The notes beneath the pieces were generated by a model. It ran no database searches. It had not been told where the DNA came from and saw nothing but the letters and a program-made list of their open reading frames with translations. Positions 15,341 through 23,194 of a stretch of 34,751 nt of DNA are shown here, piece by piece (the stretch's first letter is position 1; every line of letters starts with the position of its first letter). Location: positions 1 to 34,751 of the forward strand of contig DYID01000010.1 in the NCBI GenBank assembly GCA_020723805.1. The letters are read 5' to 3'. Source of the stretch: Anaerolinea sp. Lineage in GTDB: Bacteria > Chloroflexota > Anaerolineae > Anaerolineales > Villigracilaceae. Made by a program: the position numbers and the translations under genes.

Positions 15341-16753
15341 TCACACACTTGCAAAATAATTCTCTTCAACTCCTTGCCAGGTTTCTTCGGGCAATTTCAT
15401 ATATTTCGTCAACAGCGGATGGACGCGCGCCATCTCCTCGTACATCCTCTGCGCCACGCGGCGGATGGAAAAGTGCGCGTTGGCGGCGGAGCGCAACTGA
15501 CAGAACGCATACGCCTCCCGCAGATTGAACTGCGCCAGCACGCGGCGGTTGTAGCCGTTGGGGACGACGTATTGCGCGACGACGGGACTGAACTCGTATA
15601 ACTTCTCGAACATCTGCGCCGCCGCCTCCATCGCCGCTTCATATCTGGACCCGAAGCCTGCCTCCGCCATCAGACGCGGAGTCGCGTACCCCAGCCGCGT
15701 CGTCAAGCGCTGCGGCGTCTGCGTCATCATGCGGTGACGTTTGAACTCGGCATACGCGCCCTGATCCATGACCAGGTCGAAGGTGTAGGTGCAGTATTCC
15801 AGTTCGCGCAGCGGGGCGTCGTACCTGCCCAGCCTGCCGAGCAGCGTTTCAGCCAGTCTGGACTTTGCCTCTTCATCCAACGCTTCGACATACGACAACG
15901 TGCCGGCATAAGTCATCTCGCCAAAGCGATAGAGCGCCGCCGCGAGGACTTTGGTCTCGCCGTTGCGGTCATAGTCAATGAGGGAGCACCAATCATCGGA
16001 TTTACGGTTTATGATTTCAGATTGACGATTGCTCAAGTCGGCAGCGGTTTCGACGAGGTAGGGGACAACATCGGCATATTTCACCAGCGTGGGTGTTTCT
16101 GTCTTTGCCACTTCTTTGACCTTTGTGCCAATCTGCCGCACCTCCGTCAGTTCGTGCGAGAGCATCTTGCGGATCATGTTTTCGATGACGCGGGCGTTGG
16201 CGGTCATGCCCACGTTGGCGAGCGCGGCGGCAGGCAGGATGAAGCGGCACACGTCCACGTATTTGGAGCGGATACGGCGATCCCAGGCGTCGTCGGATTC
16301 GTTTTCGCGGCGCGGGAAACGCTCGAGGACGAGGGAACGGAGCGGGTCCAGCGAGTCGGCATAGGTCCGAAAGAGGAAGCGGATGGTATCCATGTATTCG
16401 GCGCGGAGCGGGTGTCCGTCCAGTTCGGAGGGAATCCAAAAATCGTCCTGTCCCCATTTTTGATAGCGCGTGGATTTTTCGGTGTAGGAAGCGAGACGGT
16501 TGCTTTCGATGCTCTCGATGGCGAGGCGCGAGACGTTCTCGAAGGCAATGTGCAGCACGGCATGTTCCGCCACCGAGGCATGACCATAACCGACCACCCA
16601 TTTCTCGTGGAATTTCGCGGAGGACTCGTCGCTCAACTCGGCGGCAATTGTGCGGAAGGATTCGGGCGAGCGCGAGGTCTTGGCGAAAGCGACGGCGATG
16701 GTTTCGGGGCTGAGGGCGCGGGGGGAAAGCAGGTAAATTTCACGTTCGGGCAT
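15341..16753 (-). CDS. Double-domain ThyX-like (flavin-dependent thymidylate synthase family) protein
   Basis: A 470-residue protein, about twice the usual length of ThyX. The N-terminal half has GHASVAEHA (57-65, the GH.S..EH motif) and RLASYTEKSTRY (86-97), matching the end of the ThyX motif RHR..S.NE.S.RY but without the RHR. The C-terminal half has RHRMMTQTPQRLT (339-351), which keeps RHR but not the S-NE-S part, and a typical N-L-R-E helix later. The two halves look like a tandem duplication with complementary losses. It may be a real FAD- and folate-dependent dUMP methylase or a derived enzyme. The ribosome site GAGGAG is 6 nt from the ATG. Confidence 0.75.
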   Translation of the reverse strand: MPEREIYLLSPRALSPETIAVAFAKTSRSPESFRTIAAELSDESSAKFHEKWVVGYGHASVAEHAVLHIAFENVSRLAIESIESNRLASYTEKSTRYQKWGQDDFWIPSELDGHPLRAEYMDTIRFLFRTYADSLDPLRSLVLERFPRRENESDDAWDRRIRSKYVDVCRFILPAAALANVGMTANARVIENMIRKMLSHELTEVRQIGTKVKEVAKTETPTLVKYADVVPYLVETAADLSNRQSEIINRKSDDWCSLIDYDRNGETKVLAAALYRFGEMTYAGTLSYVEALDEEAKSRLAETLLGRLGRYDAPLRELEYCTYTFDLVMDQGAYAEFKRHRMMTQTPQRLTTRLGYATPRLMAEAGFGSRYEAAMEAAAQMFEKLYEFSPVVAQYVVPNGYNRRVLAQFNLREAYAFCQLRSAANAHFSIRRVAQRMYEEMARVHPLLTKYMKLPEETWQGVEENYFASV

Positions 16754-16779
16754 GAGGGTCTCCTCTGAAGGTCTGGCGC

Positions 16780-16785
16780 ATTATA
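16780..16785 (-). promoter_or_regulatory. -10 box of the ThyX-like gene
   Basis: On the minus strand TATAAT stands 26 bp before the ATG at 16753, between the terminator of the upstream gene and the ribosome site. No strong -35 is visible. Confidence 0.5.
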
Positions 16786-16792
16786 CCGTGCG

Positions 16793-16824
16793 GATAAAGA
16801 AACGGGCGGCTCGCAAGCCGCCCG
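16793..16824 (-). terminator. Intrinsic terminator of the YdjM-like gene
   Basis: Nine-bp GC stem CGGGCGGCT (16803-16811) and AGCCGCCCG (16816-16824) with a CGCA loop, followed on the minus strand by TTTCTTTA. It lies 12 bp past the stop at 16836. Confidence 0.85.
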
Positions 16825-16835
16825 AGGTTCCCTCA

Positions 16836-17516
16836 TCAGGTCGTTTCGATTGTTTGTTTCATCCGCAATGTAATCACGACTACCGCAACCAACGACAACA
16901 GGTACAAGCCGCCATAAACTTGATAGGGAAGCCCTTTTGAACCCAGCGTGAAGAAGAGCCATGTGAACAGGATGAACAGCGCAAATTGCAGAAAAGCCCA
17001 CATTCGCAGGGAGCGCCTGCTGTGCAGGTCGGTGCTGGAGCGCAGAGCGAGAGAGCCAAGCAGAAGGAAATACAACCCGAACGCCAGGAACTCGCCCGTT
17101 TCGAGCAGAATCTTCAGCCAGGCGGGTGTGACGAACCAACGCCAGAAATTCAACTCGAAGGAAAGGGGCCAGAGCAAGTTCACCCCGCTAAACCATAACG
17201 CAAGGTCAAGGGCAATGTGCATCAAAATCCCTGCGCCCAAGCCGTTGCCGAAGTTCTTCCATTTTTCGTTCTTCGCCGCCAGCGAGACGATGTAGAACAC
17301 GAAGATCACCGTCAAAACGGTAAAGAGGCTGTGCGTGAATGTGCGGTGATAGCCTTCGGGGTTGGGCAGTTTGGCAAGCACAGCATAGGCGACAACAAAA
17401 TTATCCAAATCGGGAAACACACTGCCCAGCGCCACGCCAAGCAAAAACCATTCCCGTTTCGGCATCCACTTGCGGGAGGCAAGGGCAACCATTCCATGAA
17501 TTCCAGCCTGCGGCAT
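16836..17516 (-). CDS. YdjM/DUF457-type membrane-bound metal-dependent hydrolase
   Basis: A 226-residue membrane protein with about five hydrophobic segments. I chose the ATG at 17516 because AAGGAGA precedes it. Family residues are present in order: an N-terminal GIHGMVAL, then PDLDN (about 36-40), HRTFTHS (about 57-63), and HIALD (about 100-104), the His/Asp set thought to bind metal. Enzymes of this family are predicted membrane hydrolases; LexA control in E. coli YdjM is the best-known trait, and no substrate can be given. The ribosome site and start (AGGAGACCCTCATGCC) are identical over 16 nt to those of the neighbouring ThyX-like gene. Confidence 0.8.
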   Translation of the reverse strand: MPQAGIHGMVALASRKWMPKREWFLLGVALGSVFPDLDNFVVAYAVLAKLPNPEGYHRTFTHSLFTVLTVIFVFYIVSLAAKNEKWKNFGNGLGAGILMHIALDLALWFSGVNLLWPLSFELNFWRWFVTPAWLKILLETGEFLAFGLYFLLLGSLALRSSTDLHSRRSLRMWAFLQFALFILFTWLFFTLGSKGLPYQVYGGLYLLSLVAVVVITLRMKQTIETT

Positions 17517-17543
17517 GAGGGTCTCCTTTGGTTGCATTCTACA

Positions 17544-17656
17544 ACCCTGCGGGAACAAAAAGGGAACGGGCTATCACAAAAAGGGTGAGCGGACGTTAGA
17601 GAACGTCCGCTGCGCGGCTTCCATGACCCTGCGGGAACAAAAAAGGAACGGGCTAT
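17544..17656. repeat. 31-bp direct repeats around a GTT-AGAG-AAC hairpin
   Basis: The 31-bp stretches 17544-17574 and 17626-17656 begin ACCCTGCGGGAACAAAAA and end GGAACGGGCTAT; they differ at one base. The second includes half of the ribF terminator. Between them lies the hairpin repeat GCGGACGTT-AGAG-AACGTCCGC (17589-17610, copy 4). Confidence 0.85.
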
Positions 17657-17664
17657 GCCGTTCC
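17639..17664 (-). terminator. Intrinsic terminator overlapping the ribF stop
   Basis: On the minus strand the stem GGAACGG / CCGTTCC (17645-17664) is followed by TTTTTT (17644-17639). The hairpin uses the last codons of ribF. Confidence 0.85.
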
Positions 17665-18576
17665 CAGAATTTGGCGGGTCTGTTCCACGTCGCGCCGGAT
17701 TTGCTCGATGAGCGCCTCCACCGAGTTGTACTTCAACTCGTCGCGCAGGCGGGCGATGAATTCCAGCCGCATCATTTCACCGTAGATGTCGCGGTTGAAG
17801 TCGAGCAGATATGCTTCCACGTTGAGCGTTTGCTTATCGGGCGTGAAGGTGGGGTTGGTGCCGAGGTTGACTGCCGCCATGTGCCGCTCCTCGCCGAGAT
17901 ACGCCCAGCAGGCATAGATGCCGCCCGCAGGCAGAACCTTCTCGCGGGCATATTCGAGATTGGCAGTAGGGAATCCGATGGTGCGCCCGCGGCTGTCGCC
18001 GTGAGTCACCAGTCCCTGCAGTTGATACGGATGCCCCATCAAACGCGCGGCTTCCTCCACCTTGCCGACGCTGACCAGTTTGCGGATTTCGGTGGACGAG
18101 ACGACGCCGCTTTCGTCGCCCAGGGCTGATACGGTTTCGACGCCGTATCCCAACTCCAAGCCGATTTCGGTCAGCCGCGCGGCATTGCCTTCGCGGTTCT
18201 TTCCCAGCGTGGAGTCGTAGCCGAGGATCAGGCGCACCAGCCCCAGTTGAGTCTTGAGGTGTTTCATAAAGTCGAGGGCGGTGGTGTTGGCAAGTTCACG
18301 GTCGAAGGTCTGGGTGATGACCACGTCCACGCCGAATTCGCCGAGCAGACGGGCGCGTTCACCGGGCAGGGTGAGCAGTTTGATGCCGCCGCGCCCGAAG
18401 ACTTTGGCGGGATGCGGGTCGAAGGTTAAAACGACGGCAGGCAGCCCATCGGCATGGGCGCCTGCCACCAATTTGTTGATGATTTGTTGATGCCCGCGGT
18501 GAACGCCGTCGAACACGCCGACGGTCAGCCATGAACCGGGGAGGGTGACTTCCTCGAGGGAACGATAATGCAGCAT
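17653..18576 (-). CDS. ribF: Bifunctional riboflavin kinase / FAD synthetase
   Basis: A 307-residue protein of the usual length for RibF, which converts riboflavin to FMN and FMN to FAD in the cytoplasm. The N-terminal FAD synthetase domain shows GVFDGVHRGHQQII (about 22-35, the nucleotidyltransferase GxxDxxHxGH signature) and a later region with SSTEIRKLV. The C-terminal kinase domain shows GRTIGFPTANL (about 197-207). It is the last gene of the nusA-to-ribF series, a common gene order in bacteria. The ribosome site before the ATG is weak. Confidence 0.95.
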   Translation of the reverse strand: MLHYRSLEEVTLPGSWLTVGVFDGVHRGHQQIINKLVAGAHADGLPAVVLTFDPHPAKVFGRGGIKLLTLPGERARLLGEFGVDVVITQTFDRELANTTALDFMKHLKTQLGLVRLILGYDSTLGKNREGNAARLTEIGLELGYGVETVSALGDESGVVSSTEIRKLVSVGKVEEAARLMGHPYQLQGLVTHGDSRGRTIGFPTANLEYAREKVLPAGGIYACWAYLGEERHMAAVNLGTNPTFTPDKQTLNVEAYLLDFNRDIYGEMMRLEFIARLRDELKYNSVEALIEQIRRDVEQTRQILGTA

Positions 18577-18624
18577 GGCGGGAGTTCGCTCTCAGCGGTT
18601 CGGGAGACTGGAGCGGAGGGTCCG

Positions 18625-19551
18625 TTAGTCGCTGGTGAAAAAGACTTTTTTCGGCTGCCAGGCGGGAGTGCCGTCTTCGTCAATGACGCATTCGAGCAGG
18701 GCAACCAGTTCGCCCTGGGTGCTGACGCCGCGCACGCGTTTGCCAACCGGGGTATCGGGCTCGGCTTTGACGCGGTGACCGTGACGCACGCCTTCCACTT
18801 CATCGGGGTTGAGTTCGATGGCGGGCCAGTCGCCCAGCGCTTCGGCGGCCGGAATCAGGTATTGATACCAGTTACCCGCCTGGAACGCCTCCTGCAACTT
18901 ACGCAGAGGCACGGCGTCGCGCAGGGAGAAGCGTCCGCTCTTGGTGCGGCGCAAGCCAACGAGGTACGCGCCGCAGCCGAGTTTTTCGCCGAGGTCGTTT
19001 GCCAGCGAGCGGACGTAGGTGCCGGACGAGCAATGCACGTCTATGACCACTTCGGGGGGCGCCCATTCGAGTACTTCGAGATGGTGCACGGTGATTTTGC
19101 GCGGTGCGAGTTCGACCTCTTCGCCCTTGCGCGCCATTTCGTACGCCTTGCGTCCCTGCACCTTGACGGCGGAATAAGGCGGCGGGGTCTGTTCGATTTC
19201 GCCGATAAAGGTCTTCAGCACTTCTTCGAATTGCTCTTCGGTAATGTTAATGGGCTGATTGCTCTGGGTAAATTTTCCGTCGGCGTCGAAGGTATCGGTC
19301 TTGGCTCCGAGGCGGATGATGGCTTGATAGCGTTTGTCCGAGGCGGAGACGTATTCGCTCAAGCGTACCGCCGGTCCTACGAGGATGACCAGCACGCCGG
19401 AAGCGCGCGGGTCGAGGGTGCCGGTGTGACCCGCCCGGCGCAGACCGGTGCCGTTGCGGATTGCCTGCACAACATCATGAGAGGTCATGCCAACAGGTTT
19501 GTCCACAACCAGCACGCCCGAAATGGCATTCTTTACATCCTGACTATTCAT
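18625..19551 (-). CDS. truB: tRNA pseudouridine-55 synthase
   Basis: A 308-residue protein. I chose the ATG at 19551 because AGGAGG stands 5 nt before it; an upstream ATG (19572) has none. TruB makes pseudouridine 55 in the T-loop of tRNA. Motifs: VDKPVGMTSHDVV (16-28) and the catalytic GTLDPRASG (44-52) with D47. It ends with a PUA-like region after about residue 230 (VRHGHRVK). It lies between nrnA and ribF in the translation operon. Confidence 0.95.
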   Translation of the reverse strand: MNSQDVKNAISGVLVVDKPVGMTSHDVVQAIRNGTGLRRAGHTGTLDPRASGVLVILVGPAVRLSEYVSASDKRYQAIIRLGAKTDTFDADGKFTQSNQPINITEEQFEEVLKTFIGEIEQTPPPYSAVKVQGRKAYEMARKGEEVELAPRKITVHHLEVLEWAPPEVVIDVHCSSGTYVRSLANDLGEKLGCGAYLVGLRRTKSGRFSLRDAVPLRKLQEAFQAGNWYQYLIPAAEALGDWPAIELNPDEVEGVRHGHRVKAEPDTPVGKRVRGVSTQGELVALLECVIDEDGTPAWQPKKVFFTSD

Positions 19552-19606
19552 TTTTCCTCCTGAAATATTCATGCTTCCAATTATGACACAGTTATCCGAT
19601 TTATGG

Positions 19607-20563
19607 TTAGAGTCCCAGCATTTCGCGGGTTATCTTTAGTACCAATGGTTGAACCTCTGCGAGTTTTCCCGGTATGTCTGCCCCTGCCGCGGCAGCATGC
19701 CCCCCGCCGTTGAAATGCTTTGCCACTTTTGAAACGTCAATGCCCGGCTCCAAAGCCCGCCAGGAAATCTTGACATGATTGTCGTTTTGTTCGACGAAAA
19801 TCATACCCACTTTGTTCCCGTCAATGGCGGAGATCAAGTTGATGAGGTCGGCGTCGTCGTTGCCGCCGTAGCCCGCGCGTTTGCGGTCTTCGAGCGTGAG
19901 CGTCCCCCAGACGATGCCGTTGGCGTGTTCCATGCTGGAGAGTCCCGCTCCCCAGTATTTTGCCGCGGGAAAGGATTTTTTCACGAGCGAGCGCATGTAC
20001 AGGTCCGGCATGTTGACGCCGGTTTCCATCAGCATGGCGCACTGACGGAGCGCTTCGGGGGTGGTGTTCGAGGTGCGGAAACCGAGCGTATCGGTGATGA
20101 TGCCGGTCAACAGCGCGGCGGCAATGGGCTTGGTGATGGTAAAACCCCACTCCGGCAGGTGATTGGTGAGAATGGCGGCGGTTGCAACCTCTTCCGCTTC
20201 GATGAGGTTGATTTTGCCGTATTGTTCGTTGGTGACGTGATGGTCAATGTTGATATCCGGCTGACCGAAGTTTTCAAAGACCTTTCCCGTGCGTTTGAAA
20301 TCGGCGCAGTCCACTGTGATGAAGGTATCGTATTCTCCGCTGGGCGCTTTGACGACGAGGTCGCTGCCTTCGAGATGCCGAAAGGAGGCGGGGACGCCGT
20401 CTGCCAGCACCATCTGCACCGCTTTGCCGGCGTCCATGAGCGCCAGCCCCAGCCCGAGCAGGGAGCCGACCGCATCGCCATCCGGGCGGACGTGGGATGC
20501 CACTACCACTTTGTTTGCCTTGGCAAGCCGTTCTTTGATTGCCCCTGTTATTTCTTTGTCCAT
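19607..20563 (-). CDS. nrnA: DHH/DHHA1 phosphoesterase (NrnA-type nanoRNase / pAp phosphatase)
   Basis: A 318-residue cytoplasmic Mn-dependent phosphoesterase. The DHH domain has SHVRPDGDAVGS (23-34; H24, D28, D30), VDCAD (84-88) and DHHVTN (107-112). The C-terminal DHHA1 domain has the GGGHAAAAG substrate loop near 285. NrnA degrades 2-5 nt RNA remnants and dephosphorylates 3'-phosphoadenosine 5'-phosphate. Its place between rbfA and truB is a classical order. Confidence 0.93.
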   Translation of the reverse strand: MDKEITGAIKERLAKANKVVVASHVRPDGDAVGSLLGLGLALMDAGKAVQMVLADGVPASFRHLEGSDLVVKAPSGEYDTFITVDCADFKRTGKVFENFGQPDINIDHHVTNEQYGKINLIEAEEVATAAILTNHLPEWGFTITKPIAAALLTGIITDTLGFRTSNTTPEALRQCAMLMETGVNMPDLYMRSLVKKSFPAAKYWGAGLSSMEHANGIVWGTLTLEDRKRAGYGGNDDADLINLISAIDGNKVGMIFVEQNDNHVKISWRALEPGIDVSKVAKHFNGGGHAAAAGADIPGKLAEVQPLVLKITREMLGL

Positions 20564-20632
20564 TCCTGTTTCATCTCTCCGTGTGTTTTACCACAGAACC
20601 AACTCTGCGAGGGTTAAGATTGTGTAAGACTT

Positions 20633-20986
20633 TTATCGTTTTTTGTTTCTCAATTCCGCCAGCAGTCTTTCGATGTGGTCGGCGTTTTCGGGCGTCACAT
20701 CCCAATGGAAGCGCAGACGGGGGAAGGTTCGCAACTCGATGCGCGAGGCGAGAATCCGCCGGATGAACCCGGAAGCAGACTCCAGCCCGGCAAGAACATC
20801 CTTGGAGCGTGAGATGCCCTCCACCGCCGAAACATAAATATCGGCATACGCCAGTTCCTTATCCACTTTTACGTCGGTGACGTAGATGAGGTGCAGGCGC
20901 GGGTCGCTGATCTCGCGGATGAGCATTTCCGAGAGTTCTTCGCGGATGCGGTCAGCAATGCGTTGAAGTCGTACACCGGAAGGCAT
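20633..20986 (-). CDS. rbfA: Ribosome-binding factor A
   Basis: A 117-residue KH-type protein with the RbfA pattern: an N-terminal RLQRIADRIREELSEML, then IYVTDVKV, and LRTFPRLRFHWD near the C-terminus. It helps mature the 30S subunit. It begins 12 bp after the infB stop. Confidence 0.93.
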   Translation of the reverse strand: MPSGVRLQRIADRIREELSEMLIREISDPRLHLIYVTDVKVDKELAYADIYVSAVEGISRSKDVLAGLESASGFIRRILASRIELRTFPRLRFHWDVTPENADHIERLLAELRNKKR

Positions 20987-20997
20987 GTCTTTATTCC

Positions 20998-22764
20998 CTA
21001 TTCAAGGACATAACAAACCAGTTGATCGCCAACCTGAATGTCCTTGAAATTCTTGAAACCGACGCCGCATTCGAAACCCTGACGGATTTCCTTGACGTCC
21101 TCTTTCTCGTGGCGCAGCGAGCTCATCTCGCCTTCATAGACGATGTCGCCGCCGCGATACAACCTGACCTTGGCATTGCGGCGCAGTTCACCCTCGGTCA
21201 CACGGCAGCCCGCCACCTTGCCAAACTTGGAAGCGGTGAAAACCGCCAGCACTTGGGCGCGCCCGATGATTTTTTCCTGCACCACCGGTTCGAGCATGCC
21301 TTTGAGCGCCTTCTCGATATCCTCCGTCATGCGGTAGATGATGTCGTAGAGACGGATATCCACGCCCTCTTTTTCGGCGAGGCGGCGGGCAGAAACATCC
21401 GCCTGAACGTTGAAGCCGATGACGATGGCATGGGATGCGGAGGCGAGCATGATGTCATTGTCGGTGATGTTGCCGGTCTCGGCGTAGAGGATTTTGATGC
21501 CAATCTCGCCGCCGCCCAGTTTGTTCAACTCAGAGACGATGGGATCGAGCGACCCTTGCACATCTGCCTTGACAATCAGATTGAGTTCCTTCGCCTCACC
21601 AGCCTGGACGTTGGCAAACAAATCCTCCAGCGAAATCTTCTTCTTCGCCTGCGCCTGTTCTTTTGCAGCGTTCAGCCGTTCCGCAACGATGGCGCGCGCT
21701 TCTTTTTCCGAAGGCACCACTTGGAACAAGTCACCGGCAGAGGGGACTTCGTTCAACCCCATCACCTGCACCGGCGTGGACGGACCCGCCTTCTTGACCG
21801 GCTTGCCTTTGTAATCGGAGAGGGCGCGCAGTTTGCCGTAGGCTGTGCCAGCCACAACGACATCGCCAACGGAAAGCGTGCCGTTTTGAACGAGAAGTGT
21901 GGCAATCACGCCGCGGCTTTTATCCAACTGCGCCTCGATGACCGTCCCAATCACCTTGCCGGTGGGGTTGGCATTGATTTGCATGTTGTCCGCCACCAGC
22001 AGAATGGCTTCGAGCAGATCGTCTATGCCTTGCTTCAGCTTGGCAGAGACCGGAATGATCATGGTGTTGCCGCCCCATTCATCCGGCACGAGTTCCTGCT
22101 CGGCAAGCTGCTTTTTGACCAGTTCCGGGTTGGCGTTGTCCTTGTCCACCTTGTTCAGCGCCACAATAATCGGCACGCGCGCCGCCTTGGCATGGGCAAT
22201 CGCCTCCTTTGTCTGCGGCATCACACCATCATCTGCTGCCACGACCAAGATGACAATATCTGCGCCCTGTGCGCCGCGCGCCCGCATCTGCGTAAAGGCG
22301 GCGTGACCGGGCGTATCCAGGAAGGTAATCAGGCGTCCCTTCATCTCCACCTGATACGCGCCAATGTGCTGGGTGATTCCGCCCGCCTCGCCCGCCGCCA
22401 CATTCGTCTGGCGGATGGCGTCCAGCAGGCTGGTTTTGCCGTGATCCACGTGACCCAAAATGGTCACCACCGGCGGACGCGGCTTCAACTTCGACTTATC
22501 CTCGCCGGCAATCATTTGCCGCCAAAGCGGCACTTCGCCGGTCTCCAGCACGGTTTCTTCAACGGTCTCCGGCACCGCTTCGAAACCATACTCCCCCACC
22601 ACAATCGCGGCGGTATCGAAATCCACCGACTGGTTGATGGTTGCCATCACCCCGTTCGACATCAGTTTTTTGATTAAATCAATGGGGCTCTTGCCGATTT
22701 TCTGCGCCAAATCGCGCACCACAATACTACTCGGCAGTTCAATCTTGTTTCCGTTATTGCTCAT
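20998..22764 (-). CDS. infB: Translation initiation factor IF-2 (short form)
   Basis: A 588-residue GTPase that places initiator tRNA on the ribosome. It is short: only about 95 residues precede the G domain, against roughly 390 in E. coli. G1 is GHVDHGKT (104-111), G3 DTPGH (150-154) and G4 NKVD (204-207). Domains II, III and IV follow, ending in the fMet-tRNA-binding region. I chose the ATG at 22764 since GGAGGT stands 6 nt upstream. The start codon is part of a 9-bp inverted repeat (22762-22770 with 22828-22836), so the leader may control initiation. Confidence 0.95.
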   Translation of the reverse strand: MSNNGNKIELPSSIVVRDLAQKIGKSPIDLIKKLMSNGVMATINQSVDFDTAAIVVGEYGFEAVPETVEETVLETGEVPLWRQMIAGEDKSKLKPRPPVVTILGHVDHGKTSLLDAIRQTNVAAGEAGGITQHIGAYQVEMKGRLITFLDTPGHAAFTQMRARGAQGADIVILVVAADDGVMPQTKEAIAHAKAARVPIIVALNKVDKDNANPELVKKQLAEQELVPDEWGGNTMIIPVSAKLKQGIDDLLEAILLVADNMQINANPTGKVIGTVIEAQLDKSRGVIATLLVQNGTLSVGDVVVAGTAYGKLRALSDYKGKPVKKAGPSTPVQVMGLNEVPSAGDLFQVVPSEKEARAIVAERLNAAKEQAQAKKKISLEDLFANVQAGEAKELNLIVKADVQGSLDPIVSELNKLGGGEIGIKILYAETGNITDNDIMLASASHAIVIGFNVQADVSARRLAEKEGVDIRLYDIIYRMTEDIEKALKGMLEPVVQEKIIGRAQVLAVFTASKFGKVAGCRVTEGELRRNAKVRLYRGGDIVYEGEMSSLRHEKEDVKEIRQGFECGVGFKNFKDIQVGDQLVCYVLE

Positions 22765-22836
22765 GGGACCACCTCCACAAAAGTACACACGAAATATCGC
22801 CGCAGGCAAAACGCCTGCTCCAGAGCGGGTCCCATG
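22762..22836 (-). promoter_or_regulatory. infB leader inverted repeat that covers the start codon
   Basis: On the minus strand CATGGGACC (22836-22828) is fully complementary to GGTCCCATG (22770-22762), whose last three bases are the infB ATG. Between them is a second hairpin, GCAGGC / GCCTGC (22818-22802) with a 5-nt loop. The ribosome site GGAGGT (22776-22771) sits just inside the outer stem. When folded, the AUG would be paired. Confidence 0.65.
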
Positions 22837-22856
22837 AACAAACAACTGTTACATGG

Positions 22857-23174
22857 CTACCCGCCGTCCCCTGTGGAAGACTCCGCCTCAGCAGGCAGAG
22901 TGTTCATAAAATCTTCCAAAGTTGCGCGCTCGTCCGGCGCGAGGGTTGTCTTCAATGCATGGGCAAGCGCGCCCTTCAAACCTCGCTCCCAGCAATCGCG
23001 GCGGTCATGCAGATAGGCGCCGCGCCCGGCAAGTTTGCCGGTCGGGTCAATTTGCACACCCTGGGCTGTCCGCACAATGCGGATCATCGTCCGTTTGGGC
23101 AGGACTTGACGACAGCCCACGCACGTCCGCTGGGGCACATGCTTTACACGTTGAACAGGCTTCTTTTTAGGCAC
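22857..23174 (-). CDS. ylxR: YlxR-type (DUF448) RNA-binding protein
   Basis: A 105-residue protein with the family signature RTCVGCRQVLPKRTMIRIVR (about 16-35), then GRGAYLHD and CW. It usually sits between nusA and infB, as here, and acts as a nucleoid- or RNA-associated regulator in some species. The start is GTG at 23174, the only suitable initiator before the motif, 20 bp after the nusA stop; its ribosome site is weak. The C-terminal third is longer than usual and of low complexity. Confidence 0.88.
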   Translation of the reverse strand: MPKKKPVQRVKHVPQRTCVGCRQVLPKRTMIRIVRTAQGVQIDPTGKLAGRGAYLHDRRDCWERGLKGALAHALKTTLAPDERATLEDFMNTLPAEAESSTGDGG

Positions 23175-23194
23175 CTTCGGTCTCGCGCAAAAGG

